Origin: Nitzschia sp. pyKryTriq1
Taxonomy: Eukaryota; Bacillariophyta; Bacillariophyceae; Bacillariales; Bacillariaceae
Reading direction: 5' to 3'
DNA: 64,000 nt
NCBI GenBank assembly: GCA_956465555.1
Contig: OY101122.1
Location: 135,001-199,000 of the forward strand
The notes beneath the pieces are model-generated. The model had not been told where the DNA came from and ran no database searches. It saw nothing but the letters and a program-made list of their open reading frames with translations. This document shows, piece after piece, positions 12,601 to 22,086 of the stretch (position 1 is its first letter; each line of letters starts with the position of its first letter). The position numbers and the translations under genes were made by a program.

Positions 12601-15545
12601 GCCGATCCTGTGCCGGTCGCTAATCCCACGGTCGCCCCGGTCCCTGCGCCTACCATGCCCCCGACTACTCCGCCGACCAAGAGTCCTACTGTTCCCCCGA
12701 TGGTTGCCGATCCGGTGGCGGCTCCGCAAGGTATCACCATGGCCGATGTTGCGACCCACAGCACGCCAACCGACTGCTGGGTAGTGTAAGTTTCATGCAA
12801 GCGTGATGATGTCGCGTGGCTTGGCTTTCGTTGTCTGCACGAAGAAGGCCACGAAAACGATTCGACGACCAACACGAGTTCAATAATGCCTCTTGAAACA
12901 TATCTAACGTTATTGTTTTCCTTTGCTCTGCACAGCCTTTTCGGAATTGCATATGATTTGACGACGTACACCCATTTTGGTCCTCCGCTTTGTGGGGCCG
13001 GGAAAGCTGGAACCGATCTGACCTCGGCCTATTTGGGAGCCAACACTCAGCCCACACACAACGAAGCGCTGCTCACTGGTAGCATGTCGAGCTATGTTGT
13101 GGGTCCGGTGGTCGCGACGGACTCGGGACCTCCGAAGGTGGCCGATCCTGTGCCGGTCGCTAATCCCACGGTCGCCCCGGTCCCTGCGCCTACCATGCCC
13201 CCGACTACTCCGCCGACCAAGAGTCCTACTGTTCCCCCGACGATTGCCGATCCGGTGGCGGCTCCGCAAGGTATCACCATGGCCGATGTTGCGACCCACA
13301 GCACGCCAACCGACTGCTGGGTAGTGTAAGTTTCATGCAAGCGTGATGATGTCGCGTGGCTTGGCTTTCGTTGTCTGCACGAAGAAGGCCACGAAAACGA
13401 TTCGACGACCAACACGAGTTCAATAATGCCTCTTGAAACATATCTAACGTTATTGTTTTCCTTTGCTCTGCACAGCCTTTTCGGAATTGCATATGATTTG
13501 ACGACGTACACCCATTTTGGTCCTCCGCTTTGTGGGGCCGGGAAAGCTGGAACCGATCTGACCTCGGCCTATTTGGGAGCCAACACTCAGCCCACACACA
13601 ACGAAGCGCTGCTCACTGGTAGCATGTCGAGCTATGTTGTGGGTCCGGTGGTCGCGACGGACTCGGGACCTCCGAAGGTGGCCGATCCTGTGCCGGTCGC
13701 TAATCCCACGGTCGCCCCGGTCCCTGCGCCTACCATGCCCCCGACTACTCCGCTTACCCAGAGTCCTACTTTCCCCCCGACGATTGCCGATCCGGTGGCG
13801 GCTCCGCAAGGTATCACCATGGCCGATGTTGCGACCCACAGCACGCCAACCGACTGCTGGGTAGTGTAAGTTTTCTGGAATCTATTTTTCACGCGGCTTT
13901 CACCGTCTCCGCCTTCGAGGCCACAAGAACGTGAAGATTTTCTGGCTTGATCAATGTGACTCATACGCGCTTGTCTTTTCGTCTTTTTTTCTTCCATAGT
14001 TTCTTTAACGATGCTTACGACCTGACGAACTACTATCATGTTGGGCCAAATTTGTGTGTCCCTGGCAAGGCTGGAACGAACCAGACCGTTGCCTATTTGG
14101 GCGTCAACAGTGCCTCTGCTCCACCGCACAATGTTGGTCTCCTGTCCAGTGTTTTGGGCAACTTGATCGGTCCTGTGGTTGCCTCGTCTGTTGCTGTAAC
14201 GAGACCTCAGCTCGTGGCTGATCCTATTCTTTTGACGCCGATCACATCCTCGCCCACTGCAAGCCCGACAACGTTGGATGCAATCTCTCCTACCGAATTG
14301 TCCCTGCATAATACACCCGAAGACTGTTGGATGGAAATACACGGAGGCGTCTACAACCTCACTGCGTATCCACACCCTGGTCCCGGACTTTGTGTTGTTC
14401 CATCAGCGCGAAGGAATTTGGCTGGGGCCGTTATATTGGATCAGAGTCTAACGGCGAGATTTGATCTAGCCAGGTCTCCCTCCCATCCCATTTCTTTTCT
14501 CACCCAAGTCGAATCTTTACGTGTCGGAACCTTGCTTGGCTCGGTTCCACTGGATCTTGTACAAGTGGCTACTCCCACGACCTGTGTTAGTAGGTCTACG
14601 CTACAAGAGCACAACGGAAGAGACGACTGTTGGATTGTGTAAGTAGTATCAGGCTGTTTGAGAGTGGAACTTTGTTCGCATTGCCAGCTCTAACGCACTC
14701 TTTTTTCCCGCATCAGCGTGCATGGATCTGTTTACGACGTTTCCACCTATCAACATCCTGGTGGTCGGTTGGATTGTGGTGAAGATTTGACCGAAGACTT
14801 CGACGACGAAGATGAACCTAGACACACACTTGCCTTTCTTGATATGATTGCCTCTTATATGCTCGGGGCCTATGAGACCAATTGCGCTCCAGGAGTCGAC
14901 GAAGTCATCACTGGAGTCGGGAACGATACACCCACTGCCCTCGATTCTTCTGGAGTTACCAGTGCTCTACTCGTTGGGCACAATAGCAAGAATGATTGCT
15001 GGGTCGCCATTGACGGTACTGTCTACGATCTCTCCCGATACAGCCATCCTGGAGGGGATATGAAGAATTGCGGTTCCGATATCACGAACGCCTTTTTCGG
15101 GGCCAGAAGCAGCACTCCCCATACGACAAATCTCCTACTGGGCGAGATTTCCCAGTACATCGTGGGCCCATATCTTGGTGTCACTGCAGGAGGTGGCGGC
15201 GGCGGCGGCGGCGGAGGTGGAGTCGAAGGTGTGGTAAACAGTGGCAATACAATCACACTTGCACAGCTCTCTACGCATTCATCAAAGGGAAAGGATTGCT
15301 GGACTGCTTACCACGGCAATGTCTACGATCTGAGCAAGTTCAATCATCGTGGAGGCAATGGCTACATCCAATGTGGAGTCGATGATACGAATTCTTTTTC
15401 TACAAAGCATAGCGCAGGGCTTCTTGGAAGCATTTCCAACCTCAAGGTCGGGCCGCTGGAAGGTGGCTCTTCGTTCACACCTGGAGGTGGAGGTGGAGGT
15501 GGCGGAGATGACGACGACGACGACGATGATGATAGTGACGATTAA
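6607..15545 (+). CDS. Giant type II membrane protein with ~18 cytochrome b5-like domains
   Basis: Thirteen exons: 6607-8465; ten exons of 390 nt starting at 8616, 9156, 9696, 10236, 10776, 11316, 11856, 12396, 12936 and 13476; 14000-14638; 14717-15545. All introns are phase 2 with GTAAG donors, and the total is about 2,408 residues. A Ser/Asn/Gly-rich N-terminus precedes one membrane helix (about residues 141-164). The rest should be lumenal or extracellular: b5-like domains of the form xHNTPxDCWxVxxGxVYDLTxYxHPGG, joined by Pro/Thr linkers. Three complete domains are in exon 1, ten are completed by the repeat exons, and five follow. Both heme-ligand histidines are kept in each domain, although HPGG becomes HFGP in the repeats and HPAG, HPGP, HVGP or HRGG elsewhere. 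The C-terminus is Gly- then Asp-rich. The ATG at 6607 is the first in frame. Redox, heme-storage or adhesive roles are possible; function is not established. Confidence 0.85.
8389..13873 (+). repeat. 540-bp tandem array, ~10.2 copies (exon + intron units)
   Basis: Each unit is one 390-nt exon plus one 150-nt intron inside the b5 gene. Introns and exons look identical in all copies apart from a short linker segment. That segment is type A (encoding LTQSPTFPPTI) in the first and last units, type B (PTKSPTVPPMV) in units 2-8, and a B-then-A mixture (PTKSPTVPPTI) in unit 9. The intron has donor GTAAGT, a CTAAC branch-point candidate about 30 nt before the acceptor, and acceptor CACAG. Copy number could be misassembled. 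Confidence 0.97.
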
Positions 15546-15683
15546 GGAACAAACCCCCATCCTACTGCATATTTTTAGAAGATTTCAATCTGAAAGCTTC
15601 ATTTCCCTAAACTAATAGAGAGCAGATCTCATACAATTCAAAATTTCTCATAGTACTACTCGAGTGTACTAGTAGTAGAATAG

Positions 15684-18600
15684 CTAATTAGTTCTGAGAA
15701 GCTTCAGCAATTCCATATCAAGGGTTTTCTGTCGCTCTGCCATTGCCTCTTGCAATCGTGGGATCCAGTAGGAATCCACTCGATCGTTGACGAAGCAATT
15801 GTATTCCCATCCCGTGACGGGATTGTGATTGTGGCTGGGATTGGGAACGTTGTTAGGCCACGGAAAGCCAATGTGGCAACCCAAATGTTTCCTGGTAAAA
15901 TCGAATCGGCACTTGTTGGACCAGTTCTGAATTTGTCCCAAGTCCAAGCTCTTGGTATGAATCATCATGGCTTCGTTGACTTCATCGACACCACGTTCGG
16001 ACGGCGCCGATTCTCGAAAGTACCGCGTCCAGTGTTGATTTTTGCGTTGTGCCTCTTGATACGTTGTCATTGAGCCCTGAGTGATTGTCGAATAATGAAC
16101 AAAATGATTGATGACGTAGTCGGATCGATAGACTTGTTTGCGGGCCCTGTCCGCCCAGTCAGGCCTCGGGATAGGAGATCCATCACAATTGTAGGCTTGC
16201 AAAAATGTCGTATTTGCCAGTTTCGCTAGGTCCTTTCCACTCGATTTCGTATAGGCATGCCGTAGTTTACCACGTGAGCTTGGAAACGACAAGATGTTGG
16301 TATTCTCGGCTTGTTCCACCACCGATCGCAAACTAGTATGCTTGCCTTGGGGAATCAAGTATTCATCCGTATCAAACGAGGCAATCCATTCCGTCATGGG
16401 CCCGTAGCGCATCCGACAACTATTCTCTGCAGCATATTGTGAGCTTCTTTCACCTGTATTCTCATGGGCGGGTATGTTGTTATTACAAACCTTTCATCGA
16501 GTGATTGAGGTGGGTGAGTCCGAGTGTCTGAGTGCGTAGATAATCGTACGGAATCATAATCTTCCTACTGTACTGTTTGTTGCGTGGTGCGAATTAGTCA
16601 CGTACCTGACTCGGCCAATCGATCCATGTGATTTGCGAGGGAGGAAACGCCTCGACAATCGGCTTCAAATTATGAATAGTACGTGTAGTGGCATTATTCG
16701 TCGTCGTTCCATCATCGCCACTTCCACCACCACCACTATCAACAAAGGCCCCACTATTGTCATAGACGTATATATGATCAAATCCCACCATGAGATGAAA
16801 TTCGATCCATTCCATCAACCGTCGATGAGTACCATCAATGGTTTGTTTCGCATCGGTCTTGCCTCTCGTCCGAAACGAGGCCGCGGTCCATAAACACGCC
16901 GACAGCAAATGGGGTTTCTTGGAATTCGTGGAAGATGCTGATTCTGCAGTAATAGATCCGGTAGTACTACTACTACTACTACTAGCTGGTATAGTAGTAG
17001 TAGTAGTAGTACTGGGTACTACCAATGGACATAATGGAATATTCTCCCATCGTCCACTGGCTTGAGGCAATGGCAAGACATGATTTTCTCCCCATGCCTT
17101 GAGTGGACGAAATGAAAGTTTCGAGGCCTCGTATGGTCCGATTTGTTCTTCCGATAGATAATATCCGGAATGCGAGGCGTCGTTGTCGTCCAATAATTCT
17201 TCCGATGATGATGATGGTGGAAATCTCACCAATGTCCGAATTGGAATGATATCCACATGGAACAGTGGTATATGCTCGTTCGGCGTCATCATCCAATTCA
17301 TGTCTTGTGGACCTTGCTCTTGTTGTTGTTGTTGTTGTTGTTGTTCTGTCAATGACAATAGACTGGCGGGAAGGGGACAAGAAAACAAGAGGGATGCGGT
17401 CCAAAATTTGCCATTATCCCCCTTCCCATCCTTTGTCAATAATCCTCCTTGACGATGATTCATTTTTCGAAAGGCTGCCAATTCATAATTCAACAACGTG
17501 TTGGAGTTTGATGGTAATGATGATGATGATGGAGAAGAATAATACTCGGACAAGGTTTCTCCCAATTCCAAACGATAATCATCTGCAGAAGTAGCTGTAG
17601 CTGTAGCTGTAGTATTCCATGTATGGAACCGACAAATGAATCGAGTGTACTTGGCATCGGCATCGGCTTGTTCATAGGGAACGAGACGATATCGCGTAAT
17701 GGGTGTTGTTGTTGTTGTTGTTGTTGTTGTTGTCGTTGAATCATTGTTTGGATTCCATAACGTGGGTGCGATTTCCAATGCACGAGTATGGGATATCCGT
17801 TGAATGGGAACACTTTGTAGTAATGCGACTTGAGGTTCCAAGCGTTGTAGGTCGTTCAAATGTTTCGGACCCGTTTGACATCGTCGTTTGTTTTGGGCAA
17901 TAAAGTGCACTACTGGATGCTGCTGCTGATGATGATGCTGATTCTTTTTGCCAGAGGAGGAGGAGGAGGAGGAGGATAAAAAGACGTCATGAATCCAAGG
18001 CAAAAAGGGATCGGCATCAACTGGACAATGCGGAATGATGTCTTTGAGGAAGTTCGGCCGCCTGAGTTGATCTCCGACATTGGTCACCATCACATTCCCT
18101 TGCTGATCGTAGGAAACGCCCGCATCAATCGGAAGTTTGGCAGGAACATCCCGACAGGAACGAATGCGAGGATAGATGACCTTGTGTAAATGGTTGGGAC
18201 CTTGGGTTCTCAATGGAAGGGGAGATGTTGTTGAGGTTAATGTTGATGTGGGGGATGTTGGATTAGTATTCTTGTGTTTCAAGGCGGGCTCGAGAAAGGC
18301 GGTCACCGGCTTTAAAAGTATTCGTTCGTCAGCACTTTTGCCCTGATGATGTTGCTCTTCTTCGAGCCACTTGGATACTGTGATCAGGTGATCCTTCCAT
18401 TTTTGATGCTGGGTTTGTGCTTGTTGCTGCTGCTGCTGCTGCGGCTGCTGCTGATTTCCCGCTACTAGTAGGGGAAGATTCCCAGCTGCGGGAAAAGCGT
18501 ACGAAGAAGAATCATCATGAAGGGGTAGATGGTTTCCAATCAACAGAAACGAGCCCATAAAGTACACAAGCACCACCGATACCAGTGCCACAATCAAGCA

Positions 18601-18759
18601 GCGCTTGTTCCGCTTCCTATTATTCGTAGAACCACCACGGATTATTTTCAATGCTGTCGTTCGCCCACGGCCAGTACTTTTTGTACTCTGCGAGGAAGAT
18701 GCAGCATGATCATGTACTAGTAGATGTGCCGCCGTATCATTATTTTTTCGCAACATCAT
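15684..18759 (-). CDS. GT92 (DUF23) family glycosyltransferase, type II membrane protein
   Basis: Likely Golgi glycosyltransferase of family GT92. Exons are 18759-16606 and 16490-15684, with a 115-bp phase-0 intron (donor GTACGT), giving about 986 residues. The N-terminus is basic and Ser-rich, then has one hydrophobic helix (CLIVALVSVVLVYFMGSFLL, about residues 54-73). A long low-complexity stem follows. The catalytic part begins near SACLWTAASFRTRG and includes EWIEFHLMVGFDHIYVYDN. The splice joins WIDWPSQ to VCNNNIPAHENTGERSSQYA, leading into the metal-binding FDTDEYL (DxD) motif, all in the order typical of GT92. The C-terminal part has conserved Cys and His residues (NKCRFDF, HLGCHIGFPWPN, EYNCFVND). 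It ends 138 bp from the convergent b5 gene. Acceptor substrate is unknown. Two adjacent start ATGs exist; I took the first. Confidence 0.88.
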
Positions 18760-19380
18760 CGCATCCGACTTTATTGATGGGCCAATTTTAAGATCTGATA
18801 GGGCTTCAACATATATAACACATTTTGTTGCCTCTATGATACGTCAATGGTAATAAGCATAATACTCTATTTTGTATGATAGCCTCTCTCAAGACTTTGA
18901 AGATAAAGGAAGAGAGATGATATCATAAAAAATGTCGTCGCGAAAGGAAAAAGGGGAATAGACAGCAGAAAAGGGGAGACGACAGCCCAACAGACAGACA
19001 GTCGCGAGAGAGGAGAGAGTATGAAAGACATGAAAGACATGAAAGAAGATGATAACGGCATAGGGACAGACCGAAGACAGAATGCCGACTAACAATAATA
19101 ATCGACCTGTCCAAACGTACGGTACGAGTTGGGGCCGTAAACAAGTACTGTACCGGTAGACTACTGTACGTACAGAAGCGGTATTACGCTGGTTCCGATT
19201 GAGGAGCTTTTTTAGTACTTGCGTAAAGGAGAAGAATCTTTTATTTTTATGCTGTCGTCGTCGTCGTCGTCGTCGTCGATAAACAAGTAGTAGTAGGAAC
19301 CCGTCAGTTTTTTTCTGCTGCTGTTCTATTTTCAATAGTCTAGTAGTTTAACTCGCTATACTATATGATCATAATAATGG
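18760..19380. other. Intergenic, simple-repeat rich
   Basis: Upstream of the GT92 gene and downstream of a short minus-strand gene. It holds GACAGACAG/GAAAGACAT repeats at about 18990-19045, a GTC-repeat tract near 19250-19280, and one TACCGGTA palindrome at 19151-19158. I see no convincing reading frame. Confidence 0.45.
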
Positions 19381-19821
19381 TTATTGGGAGAAGGACAATG
19401 AGGAAGAACAGTGTTGCTGGTGCTCCAGCACCAGCGATTGGAGGTCTTCAAAATGTATCGAAGCCCGGCACATCCTCCCTTCTCGTCGAGCAGGACGACG
19501 ACAGCTTTTGGATCGCTGCTCCTCCTCGTGATCCATCATCATCATCACCATGCTGCTTGTCTTTGTGTGTGTGAATTCTTCTTGTTGTTGAGAGGACGAC
19601 GTAGTAGTAGTACCAAGAACGGGGATCTGCTGCATAACATGATGCTGGTGGATCGGAGCGTGGTGGTGCTGGTGATAAATATTTGGCGGAAGGATATCAT
19701 TGTTCCGTGCAATACTGTCGGTGGTGGTGCTGCTGCTTCTGCCGATAAACATGGTGCTCATCGTTTCTAGCAGTAGTTGCTGTTCTCGTTGTTGGACGAG
19801 GAAAGGATTACTGGAATACAT
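19381..19821 (-). CDS. Short Ser/His/Gln-rich protein with RASIHFEDLQSL tail (member A)
   Basis: 146 residues from the first in-frame ATG at 19821; I do not recognise a known domain. It begins MYSSNPFLVQQREQQ, carries a His-rich YHQHHHAPIHQHH segment and a basic stretch (SCRRPARREGR), and then MCRASIHFEDLQSL near the C-terminus. That tail also occurs in the gene ending at 21478 and in two decayed fragments between them. The HHHAPxHQ segment and MYxxN start recur in the gene at 23967-24765, so these look like paralogs. An upstream exon may exist, because the frame stays open to about 19870 before the ATG. The family role is unknown. Confidence 0.45.
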   Translation of the reverse strand: MYSSNPFLVQQREQQLLLETMSTMFIGRSSSTTTDSIARNNDILPPNIYHQHHHAPIHQHHVMQQIPVLGTTTTSSSQQQEEFTHTKTSSMVMMMMDHEEEQRSKSCRRPARREGRMCRASIHFEDLQSLVLEHQQHCSSSLSFSQ

Positions 19822-20108
19822 GATGGTGGTGTTGACAAGAAATAACGTTGTATCATTCAAATTATGAGGAGAGAGGCAGTGGTGATTAGCGGTTTGTGGA
19901 CGGAGTAGCTCTGATAAGCGAGGTTGTATTGGCGTGTTCTTCGCGTTCGGTTGTTCGTACAGGCGTATCGTGCGTATGAATTGCCCAGCTTTGCAATCGT
20001 GGCAAAGGTAACTTTCGCGGGGGAATTGGTGCGAGCTTCGCTCGCACCGCCAGCCGCATCCAACGATCGATCCCGGGCTTATTTTACCCGAACATAGCGA
20101 ACCCGAAC

Positions 20109-20253
20109 AATGGCGAACATCTTATGGTTCCTATTTTATTAAAAAACTAACCACAAATAACAGAACAACAATAAACAATAACAAGCATGCAAGCAAGAGA
20201 ACATTGCGAAATGCGGATCTCCATCATCATTCGTTCTTCTTCGCCATTTTCGA
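20109..20253. repeat. Direct repeat, copy 1 (~145 bp)
   Basis: Starts AATGGCGAACATCTTATGG and ends in TCGCCATTTTCGA. It is repeated almost exactly at 20464-20610, differing by a 2-3 bp indel in an A/T run. It lies between short minus-strand genes; there are no inverted ends or coding content. Confidence 0.85.
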
Positions 20254-20257
20254 TACG

Positions 20258-20443
20258 ATTAGCTACTACTAGCGCACCGGGGGCAGGGAGGCGAAACTTC
20301 GCTCGCCTCTCCTCTTTACTTGCACTACTGCTGGTGCTACTACTACTAGCTAGAGCGAAGATGACGAAGAACATCATCTCTTCTCGTTTCGGAGGGACTG
20401 GAGATATTGGAAATGAAGCGAAGCGCGTCGCATCCCATGATGC
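20258..20443 (-). pseudogene. Duplicated 3' end of the RRASLHF-tail gene (fragment B)
   Basis: About 186 bp nearly identical to 21381-21553, the 3' end and downstream flank of the gene at 21478-22086, apart from a short indel in a CTACTAG stretch. On the minus strand it encodes HHGMRRASLHFQYLQSLRN and then EKR-stop (stop at 20374-20376). The rest of the coding sequence is absent, because homology stops just upstream of the HHG codons. It is best read as a truncated duplicate. Confidence 0.6.
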
Positions 20444-20463
20444 CCGAACAGCGAGCCCAAAGA

Positions 20464-20610
20464 ATGGCGAACATCTTATGGTTCCTATTATTTTAATAAA
20501 AAACTAACCACAAATAACAGAACAACAATAAACAATAACAAGCATGCAAGCAAGAGAACATTGCGAAATGCGGATCTCCATCATCATTCGTTCTTCTTCG
20601 CCATTTTCGA
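20464..20610. repeat. Direct repeat, copy 2 (~147 bp)
   Basis: Partner of 20109-20253. The two copies flank fragment B, so the whole block probably arose by segmental duplication in this cluster. Confidence 0.85.
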
Positions 20611-20933
20611 CACCGCATTATTTCGTCCCACTACATACTTCCATCAGCTAGGAACAGAGGAAGAAAACACAAAAAATCCATTTCCCGCCGGACGCACGGG
20701 AGTCTCTACTACTATGTACTACAGTACTACTGACGAGTTAAAATATCTGTGCTCAGATAATATAACAATATGCATTGAGGAGGTTCTCCTTCTGGCGTAG
20801 TAAGCGTTCTTGTTTCTTCTACTCCTCGCTTGCAGTATGGTAAGAAAAACATGCACTGAGTACTAGGTACACTAGTAGTAGTAGGAAAGGATACGTGGTA
20901 ATAGAAATCTACTAGTAGAGTAGAGATAGTTCT

Positions 20934-21118
20934 ATTAGCGCACCGGCGGGGACGCGAAACTTCGCTCGTCTCTCCTCATTACTACTACTGTAGTGGTAAT
21001 GAACTACTAACACTACTGCTACTGCTAGCTAGTAGAGAGAAAAAATGATGAACTTCTCTTCTAGTTTCGGAGGGACTGGAGATCTTGGTGGAAATGAAGC
21101 AAAGCCCTTGGCGCGTGC
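20934..21118 (-). pseudogene. Diverged 3' end of the RRASLHF-tail family (fragment C)
   Basis: A diverged copy of the same module: it begins with ATTAGCGCACCGG, as in the other two copies. Read on the minus strand it encodes HAPRALLHFHQDLQSLRN followed by a stop at 21061-21063. Upstream coding sequence in this frame is not recognisable, so it is either a remnant or the last exon of a gene I cannot assemble. Confidence 0.45.
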
Positions 21119-21477
21119 AGACAACACATACAACAACAACAACGACAAGAGAACTCATTCTTCTGCTTCGCCATTGACATCGTATTCTTCCCATTACTTC
21201 CCAGGAACCGGAAAACAAGAGCAAAACATCCATTTCCCGGACGGCATTGATATTAAGAGTCGTTTGTTCTACTCCTCGCAGTAGTACTAGTACTACAACA
21301 AGTATGGTGGTAAGAAAAAAAATAGCGCACTGAGTAGTACTACTAGCAGGAGACGGCAAGCATTTCTAGTAATAGATACTATTAGCTACTACTAGCGCAC
21401 CGGGGGCAGGGAGGCGAAACTTCGCTCGCCTCTCCTCTTTACTTGCACTACTGCTGGTGCTACTAGAGCGAAGATGA

Positions 21478-22086
21478 CTAAGAACATCTCTTCTCGTTTC
21501 GGAGGGACTGGAGATCTTGGAAATGAAGCGAAGCGCGTCGCATCCCATGATGCGTTCGGACAAAACCAATTGGACAGGGGGGAGATGGACCGTATTTTCG
21601 AATGTCTTCCTCTTTCATTTCTTCATTTTCCTCGACGGCGGTAGTACTACTAACAGAAGAGAAACAAGAGCGGCCATAGTGATAGTCTTCTTCATAATCG
21701 TAGCAGTAGGAAAGAGCACCAGGATACCCCCACGAGGAAGGTAATGAAGATGACTCCCCTGATAATGCTCTTGATGAGGGTTCGCTTGCTAGACTGGAAG
21801 AACTGGTGCGTTGTGCTGGTGGCAAGGAAGCCTTCTTGTCCTCCAGCTTTGAAAGCTCGAATATTGTCGAGGACGAGGATGAGGTCTTGGTGTTGTTGTT
21901 GATGAATGATGAATGATGTTGCTCGAGAATGATCAGGGGTGCCTCCTCAGTTACGACCTTCCTATTAATAGCAATGGAATACTTGGGAACAGTGGAGGAG
22001 GAGGACATCCCCGGCAGTGGATCATGTAGTGAGCGACATGGGCGATGGTAGATCGATGATTTTCGTGGTGGTGGTGCTGTTACCAT
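21478..22086 (-). CDS. Short Ser-rich protein with MRRASLHFQDLQSL tail (member D)
   Basis: 202 residues from an ATG at 22086, with no recognised domain. It is rich in Ser, Pro and Glu, has a Tyr-rich patch (YCYDYEEDYHYGRS) and an acidic stretch (EENEEMKEED). It ends THHGMRRASLHFQDLQSL plus eight residues. The RRAS sequence fits a basophilic (AGC-type) kinase site; this is a motif match only. The tail is shared with member A (19381) and with fragments B and C. The 3' end has been duplicated at 20258-20443. No signal peptide or membrane helix is seen. Confidence 0.5.
   Translation of the reverse strand: MVTAPPPRKSSIYHRPCRSLHDPLPGMSSSSTVPKYSIAINRKVVTEEAPLIILEQHHSSFINNNTKTSSSSSTIFELSKLEDKKASLPPAQRTSSSSLASEPSSRALSGESSSLPSSWGYPGALSYCYDYEEDYHYGRSCFSSVSSTTAVEENEEMKEEDIRKYGPSPPCPIGFVRTHHGMRRASLHFQDLQSLRNEKRCS

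Noticed and set aside
8590-13839. Ten repeated minus-strand frames of 107-139 codons across the 540-bp array
   Set aside because: They repeat only because the array repeats. They run antisense through exons and introns of a well-supported gene and resemble no protein.
8389-13873. CRISPR-like or satellite interpretation of the 540-bp repeats
   Set aside because: Units are protein-coding with intact splice sites and no variable spacers.
20985-21359. 124-codon minus-strand frame over fragment C
   Set aside because: It is in a different frame from the family tail and consists mostly of Val/Leu and Ser runs from simple repeats.
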